Assembly (NCBI GenBank): GCA_958421945.1 | Contig: CATZMZ010000001.1 | Location: 248,001-312,000 of the forward strand | Direction: 5' to 3' | DNA length: 64,000 nt | Source of the DNA: an uncultured Eubacteriales bacterium | Lineage (GTDB): Bacteria; Bacillota; Clostridia; Christensenellales; Borkfalkiaceae | Part shown: positions 60,370-64,000 of the stretch, piece by piece | Position numbering within the stretch: position 1 is the stretch's first letter | Layout of the letters: the number at the start of each line of letters is the position of its first letter | Program-made: the position numbers and the translations under genes | Notes under the pieces: generated by a model | The model's input: the letters and a program-made list of their open reading frames with translations, nothing else | Told to the model about the DNA's origin: nothing | The model's database searches: none

Positions 60370-61415
60370 AAGTCGTTTTTTTAGGCACGCCCGATTTTGC
60401 GGTTAAACCGCTCCTTGCGCTGTTGAATTATAAAAACGCTGAAGTTATCGGCGTGGTTTGCAACCCCGATAAACCGGTCGGCAGAAAACGCGTGTTAACC
60501 CCGCCGCCCGTAAAAAGCCTTGCCGTAGAACGCGGCTTACCCGTCTTTCAGTATGGCAGAATAAGAAAGGAAGGCGTGGAAGATATGCGCGCGCTCGCAC
60601 CCGACCTCATGGTTACGTGTGCATTCGGGCAGATATTATCTCAGGAAATTATAGATATTCCTCGGCTCGGCGTGATTAACGTTCACGCGTCGCTATTGCC
60701 CAAATACCGCGGCGCGTCGCCTATAAATTACGCTATATTAAACGGCGAAACCGAAACGGGCGTAACCATTATGAAAACGTCTCTCGGTATAGACGCGGGC
60801 GACGTTTTATTGCAAAAAAAGATAAATATAGGACGGGACGAAACCGCGGGCGAGCTTTTTGAAAGACTTTCGGAGCTTGGCGCGGCGGCTTTGACGGAAG
60901 CGTTGCCGCAAATCGAAAACGGCACGGCGATTTTTAAAAAGCAGGAAGAATCGCTTGCAACCTATACCAAAATGATAAAAAAAGAGGACGCGGAGCTTGA
61001 TTTTTCCGAAACAGCCGAAAGAATCGTAAACAAAATAAGGGCTTACGAGCCTGCGCCCGCATCGTATACCTTTTTAAACGGCGAACCGTTTAAAATTCAC
61101 AAGGCAGAAAAGGCTTACGGGTATAGCGCGCCGACGGACGGGAAAACGGGCGTGTTCCTTAAAACCGATTCGGAATTAGTCGTTTCCGCGGCGGACGGCG
61201 CGGTAAGGCTGCTCGTCGTTCAGCGCGCGGGCGGAAAAGCGATGGATATAAGCGCGTTTCTTCGCGGAAGCAAGCTTAACGCGGGCGATCGTTTTACTCA
61301 TAGCCAAAGTTTATTGCACGAAAACACCCCGCACGAAATACGGCAAAACGACAACGCGCCGCGCGAAAACACGCTGCGTGAAAACCCTCGGCACGACGAG
61401 AAACAAAGCAAATGA
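60366..61415 (+). CDS. fmt: Methionyl-tRNA formyltransferase, with repetitive C-terminal tail
   Basis: Formylates Met-tRNA for initiation. It begins with a GTG overlapping def. 349 residues: N-terminal FLGTPDFAVKPLLALL, the SLLPKYRGASPINYAI motif, the loop TGVTIMKTSLGIDAGDVLLQ and the C-terminal OB domain. The normal protein ends near residue 310; here about 35 residues follow, polar and weakly repetitive (LHENTPHEIR, then RENTLREN and RHDEKQSK). This may be a run-on from lost stop codons. The stop overlaps the start of rsmB (ATGA). Confidence 0.93.
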   Translation: MKVVFLGTPDFAVKPLLALLNYKNAEVIGVVCNPDKPVGRKRVLTPPPVKSLAVERGLPVFQYGRIRKEGVEDMRALAPDLMVTCAFGQILSQEIIDIPRLGVINVHASLLPKYRGASPINYAILNGETETGVTIMKTSLGIDAGDVLLQKKINIGRDETAGELFERLSELGAAALTEALPQIENGTAIFKKQEESLATYTKMIKKEDAELDFSETAERIVNKIRAYEPAPASYTFLNGEPFKIHKAEKAYGYSAPTDGKTGVFLKTDSELVVSAADGAVRLLVVQRAGGKAMDISAFLRGSKLNAGDRFTHSQSLLHENTPHEIRQNDNAPRENTLRENPRHDEKQSK

Positions 61416-62653
61416 TAAACCTTTTTTACGATTGTTATTGCGTATTAAACAAGGTATACGCGGAAAAGGCGTATATAAAGCAAGCGCTTGCCGAAACGCC
61501 GATAGAGGAGAAGAACCGCGCCGCGACGGTTAAAATCTGTTACGGCGTGCTTGATAAGGACACGGAGCTGTCCTATTACATAACCTCGCTCACGCACAAA
61601 TCGCCAAAGCTGCCCGTAAGAACCATTCTTAAAATCTCTATGTATTGCATTAAATATTTAGGGAAAAAGGATTACGCGGTAATCAAAAACGCCGTGGAGC
61701 TGACGAAGAAGCTCGGCAAAGGCGGCGCAAGCGGCTTTGTGAACGCGTTTTTAAGAAGCTTTGACGCGACCGAAATTCCGCTTCCTACGGAAACGGTAAA
61801 GGGTCTGTCGGTTAAATATTCTTATCCCGAATTTGCGGTTAAAGAGCTTGTCGGTTTTTACGGAAAGGACAAAGCGGAAAGCATAATTTCTTCCTTCGCG
61901 CCGCCCGTAACCTTAGCCTTTTACGCTCACGACGGCAAAAAATACTTGTCCGACTTAAACGCGGACTATTCCGCGACCCCGTTTGACAACGTGTTTAACG
62001 TCAAAAAATTCGTTCGGAACGCCGATTACGACAAAGGAGTTTATACGTATCAGTCGCTCGGTTCTGTCGCGATTTGCGAAACGGTGGAGAAATGCGAGAA
62101 GCTTCTCGATTGCTGCGCCGCACCGGGCGGAAAAAGCGTAAGATTGTCATACAAATGCAAAAGCGTTACGTCGTGGGATATTCACCCGCACAGAACGGAG
62201 CTGATAGAAAGTTATAAACGCCGTATGGGGCGCGAAAACATAACTGCGGAGTGTCGCGACGCGAAAGTTTTTTATCCCGAATATACGGAAGTGTTCGACG
62301 CGGTTTTGGTTGACGCTCCGTGCAGCGGTACGGGGGTTATATGGGACAACCCCGATATTAAGCTTAACAGAACGGAGGCGGACGTTGCGGCGCTAAACGA
62401 AGAGCAGTCTGCGATTCTGGCTACTGTTCGGAAATACGTTAAAAGCGGCGGCTGTCTTTACTATTCTACCTGTTCGGTTTTGCCGCGCGAGAATATGCTG
62501 ATTGCGGATAGATTCTTAAAGACTTTCGACGATTTTACCGAAGAAAAAATCGAAAGTCCATTACCGCACGAAAAAAGCGAACACGGCGTATCGTTTCTTC
62601 CCGCGCTTACCGAGGGGTTGGGGTTTTACGTCGTTAAATTCAGGAAAAAATGA
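61412..62653 (+). CDS. rsmB: 16S rRNA m5C967 methyltransferase
   Basis: Methylates C967 of 16S rRNA with S-adenosylmethionine. 413 residues: an N-terminal NusB-like RNA-binding domain (about 1-130) and a Rossmann methyltransferase domain with the SAM motif DCCAAPGGKSVRL, the catalytic Cys in VDAPCSGTG (motif IV) and YYSTCSVLPREN (motif VI Cys). It overlaps fmt and rlmN by four bases, so the cluster def-fmt-rsmB-rlmN is coupled in translation. Confidence 0.94.
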   Translation: MINLFYDCYCVLNKVYAEKAYIKQALAETPIEEKNRAATVKICYGVLDKDTELSYYITSLTHKSPKLPVRTILKISMYCIKYLGKKDYAVIKNAVELTKKLGKGGASGFVNAFLRSFDATEIPLPTETVKGLSVKYSYPEFAVKELVGFYGKDKAESIISSFAPPVTLAFYAHDGKKYLSDLNADYSATPFDNVFNVKKFVRNADYDKGVYTYQSLGSVAICETVEKCEKLLDCCAAPGGKSVRLSYKCKSVTSWDIHPHRTELIESYKRRMGRENITAECRDAKVFYPEYTEVFDAVLVDAPCSGTGVIWDNPDIKLNRTEADVAALNEEQSAILATVRKYVKSGGCLYYSTCSVLPRENMLIADRFLKTFDDFTEEKIESPLPHEKSEHGVSFLPALTEGLGFYVVKFRKK

Positions 62654-63693
62654 AAGAATTATTACTAAACTGCTCGCAAACGGAGCTTATCGAAAAAATG
62701 CTCGCCGAAGGCGAAAAGGCTTTCCGTGCCAAGCAAATATTTAAATCTCTGCATGCGGGGTTAAGCTTTTCGGAAATGACCGATTTGTCCAAACCGTTAC
62801 GTGAAAGACTGTCGGAAAAATATATCGACCAACCGGTTAAGGTGTTAAAAACTTTCGTCAGTGCGGACGGGACGGAAAAATACTTGTTTGAGCTTACCGA
62901 CGGCGAACTTATCGAAGGCGTGCTGATGAAATATAAATACGGCTTCACGCTGTGCGTTTCCACGCAGGTGGGGTGCAGAATGAATTGCGCGTTTTGCGCG
63001 TCGGGCTTATCGGGTCTTGTCAGGAATTTACAGCCCGCTGAAATTCTCGGTGAAATTATCGCCGTCAACAGAAAACAGGGCGGCGGCTTGGGCGATAAAC
63101 GCAAGGTGATAAACGTCGTGCTTATGGGCAGTGGAGAGCCGTTTGATAATTACGACAACGTGGTTAAGTTTTTGCGGCTTTTATCGGAAGAGAGCGGCAT
63201 AAACGTAAGCCCGCGCAACGTAAGCCTTTCTACCTGCGGCTTAGTTCCGCAAATGATCAGGTTTGCCGACGAGGGCATACGTCTTAATTTAACGGTATCT
63301 CTCCACTCGCCTTTCGATGAGGAACGGCAAAAAATCATGCCCGTCGCAAAGCGTTATTCGATAGCGGAAATTCTCGGCGCGTGCCAAAACTATTTTGATA
63401 AAACGGGCAGACGTTATATTTTCGAATACGTGTTGATTAAAGGCGAAAACGACACGCCGCGTCACGCGGAGGGGTTAATCGGGCTGCTTAAAGGCAAGCC
63501 GTGTCACGTCAATCTGATAAGGCTTAACGCGGTTAAAGAAAGGTCGCTTTCCGCAGGCACGGAAAAGGAAGCTTACAGATTTTTGGGACTGCTCGAAAAG
63601 GGCGGAATATCCGCGACCCTTCGCAGAAAAATGGGTGAGGATATAGAGGGCGCATGCGGGCAACTTCGCCGCCGATATCTCGAAAAATCTTAA
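62650..63693 (+). CDS. rlmN: Dual-specificity 23S rRNA/tRNA adenine C2 methyltransferase (radical SAM)
   Basis: Methylates A2503 of 23S rRNA and A37 of tRNAs. 347 residues with the radical-SAM motif CRMNCAFC (CxxxCxxC) near residue 110, the GSGEPF loop, VSLHSPFDEERQKIMP, and the resolving Cys in GACGQLRR near the C terminus. It overlaps rsmB by four bases. prpC, prkC and rsgA, often next in Firmicutes, are missing; rpe follows after 60 bp. Confidence 0.95.
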   Translation: MKELLLNCSQTELIEKMLAEGEKAFRAKQIFKSLHAGLSFSEMTDLSKPLRERLSEKYIDQPVKVLKTFVSADGTEKYLFELTDGELIEGVLMKYKYGFTLCVSTQVGCRMNCAFCASGLSGLVRNLQPAEILGEIIAVNRKQGGGLGDKRKVINVVLMGSGEPFDNYDNVVKFLRLLSEESGINVSPRNVSLSTCGLVPQMIRFADEGIRLNLTVSLHSPFDEERQKIMPVAKRYSIAEILGACQNYFDKTGRRYIFEYVLIKGENDTPRHAEGLIGLLKGKPCHVNLIRLNAVKERSLSAGTEKEAYRFLGLLEKGGISATLRRKMGEDIEGACGQLRRRYLEKS

Positions 63694-63753
63694 AATATAT
63701 TCTGAATTAAAAACAACTAAAAAAATAAAATAATACTAAAAAGAGGTTTAATT

Positions 63754-64000
63754 ATGGCAAACGAAATTAAAATCGCGCCGTCGATGCTGTCGGCGGACTT
63801 TTCAAGATTCGGCGAGGAAGTTACGGAAATCGTTAAAAACGGCGCGGACTGGTTGCATTTGGACGTTATGGACGGAAATTTCGTTAAAAACATCTCGTTC
63901 GGACCTAAGTTTATCAAGGAAGCAAGACCTTACACTACCGCGGTTTTCGACGCGCATTTGATGATTCTCAATCCGTGGAATTATATAGAGCGTTTCGCGG
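63754..64000 (+). CDS. rpe: Ribulose-phosphate 3-epimerase, 3' end outside window
   Basis: Interconverts ribulose-5-phosphate and xylulose-5-phosphate. The first 82 residues are visible, starting NEIKIAPSMLSADFSRFGEE, with the metal-binding HLDVMDGNFV and FDAHLMI. AAGAGG lies nine bases before the ATG. The frame runs off the right edge. Confidence 0.93.
   Translation, partial: MANEIKIAPSMLSADFSRFGEEVTEIVKNGADWLHLDVMDGNFVKNISFGPKFIKEARPYTTAVFDAHLMILNPWNYIERFA

Overview
The window looks like chromosome from an uncultured anaerobic member of the Clostridia (Bacillota). The signs are strong AGGAGG-type ribosome sites, consensus sigma-A promoters, a type III glutamine synthetase, a glutamate synthase split into three genes with a ferredoxin domain, an ECF folate transporter under a THF riboswitch, a DUF421/DUF4363 pair, a SpoVB-type flippase, and the gene orders rnc-smc-ftsY and gmk-rpoZ-priA-def-fmt-rsmB-rlmN-rpe. 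The species cannot be named from the sequence. No rRNA, tRNA, CRISPR array, integrase or transposase was seen.

Layout: 1-8740 is a carbohydrate-use locus: a duplicated surface protein cut by the window edge, a sugar ABC lipoprotein, two permeases without an ATPase, an SGNH esterase, an amidohydrolase and a ROK kinase. Its first 6.7 kb is visibly more AT-rich than the rest. 8741-9977 is debris: a decapitated GH78-like pseudogene, a coding scrap with an internal stop, and terminators. 9978-21609 is a nitrogen island. The left-pointing operon gltB1-gltB2-gltB3-glnA-ANTAR regulator diverges from glnN, then asnB and pyrG. Both divergent leaders hold a promoter and an intrinsic terminator whose 5' arm overlaps a hairpin with an A1/G4 hexaloop, the signature recognised by ANTAR proteins, so the operon's own last gene probably controls both transcripts. 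21705-29938 holds nagA, DUF4363/DUF421, the THF riboswitch with folT, a flippase, a LysM protein, a YkvI-like protein, a 37-residue ORF and a GNAT-like protein. 30042-36979 is asnS, rnc, smc and ftsY.

37160-45478, between ftsY and rpsB, is the most unusual part: a self-contained 8.3-kb transcription unit of eight intact genes. It encodes large terminase, a small basic protein, P22-type portal, scaffold, HK97-fold coat, a gp4-like adaptor, a beta-rich gp10-like protein and a coiled-coil protein. It has its own host-style promoter, a terminator just after the coat gene and a final terminator. It lacks integrase, replication, lysis, tailspike and ejection genes. The order copies the P22 head-and-neck module. 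Its codon use resembles the neighbouring housekeeping genes, which suggests a resident, possibly domesticated DNA-packaging capsid rather than a recent prophage.

45803-64000 is mostly housekeeping: rpsB-tsf, a GlmS-like SIS protein, pyridoxal kinase and an SDR enzyme, pcrA (apparently leaderless, with a Gly/Tyr/Ser-rich linker), ligA, yicC-gmk-rpoZ, priA, then the tightly overlapping def-fmt-rsmB-rlmN and the start of rpe. A diverged repeat of about 95 bp follows both asnS and pcrA.
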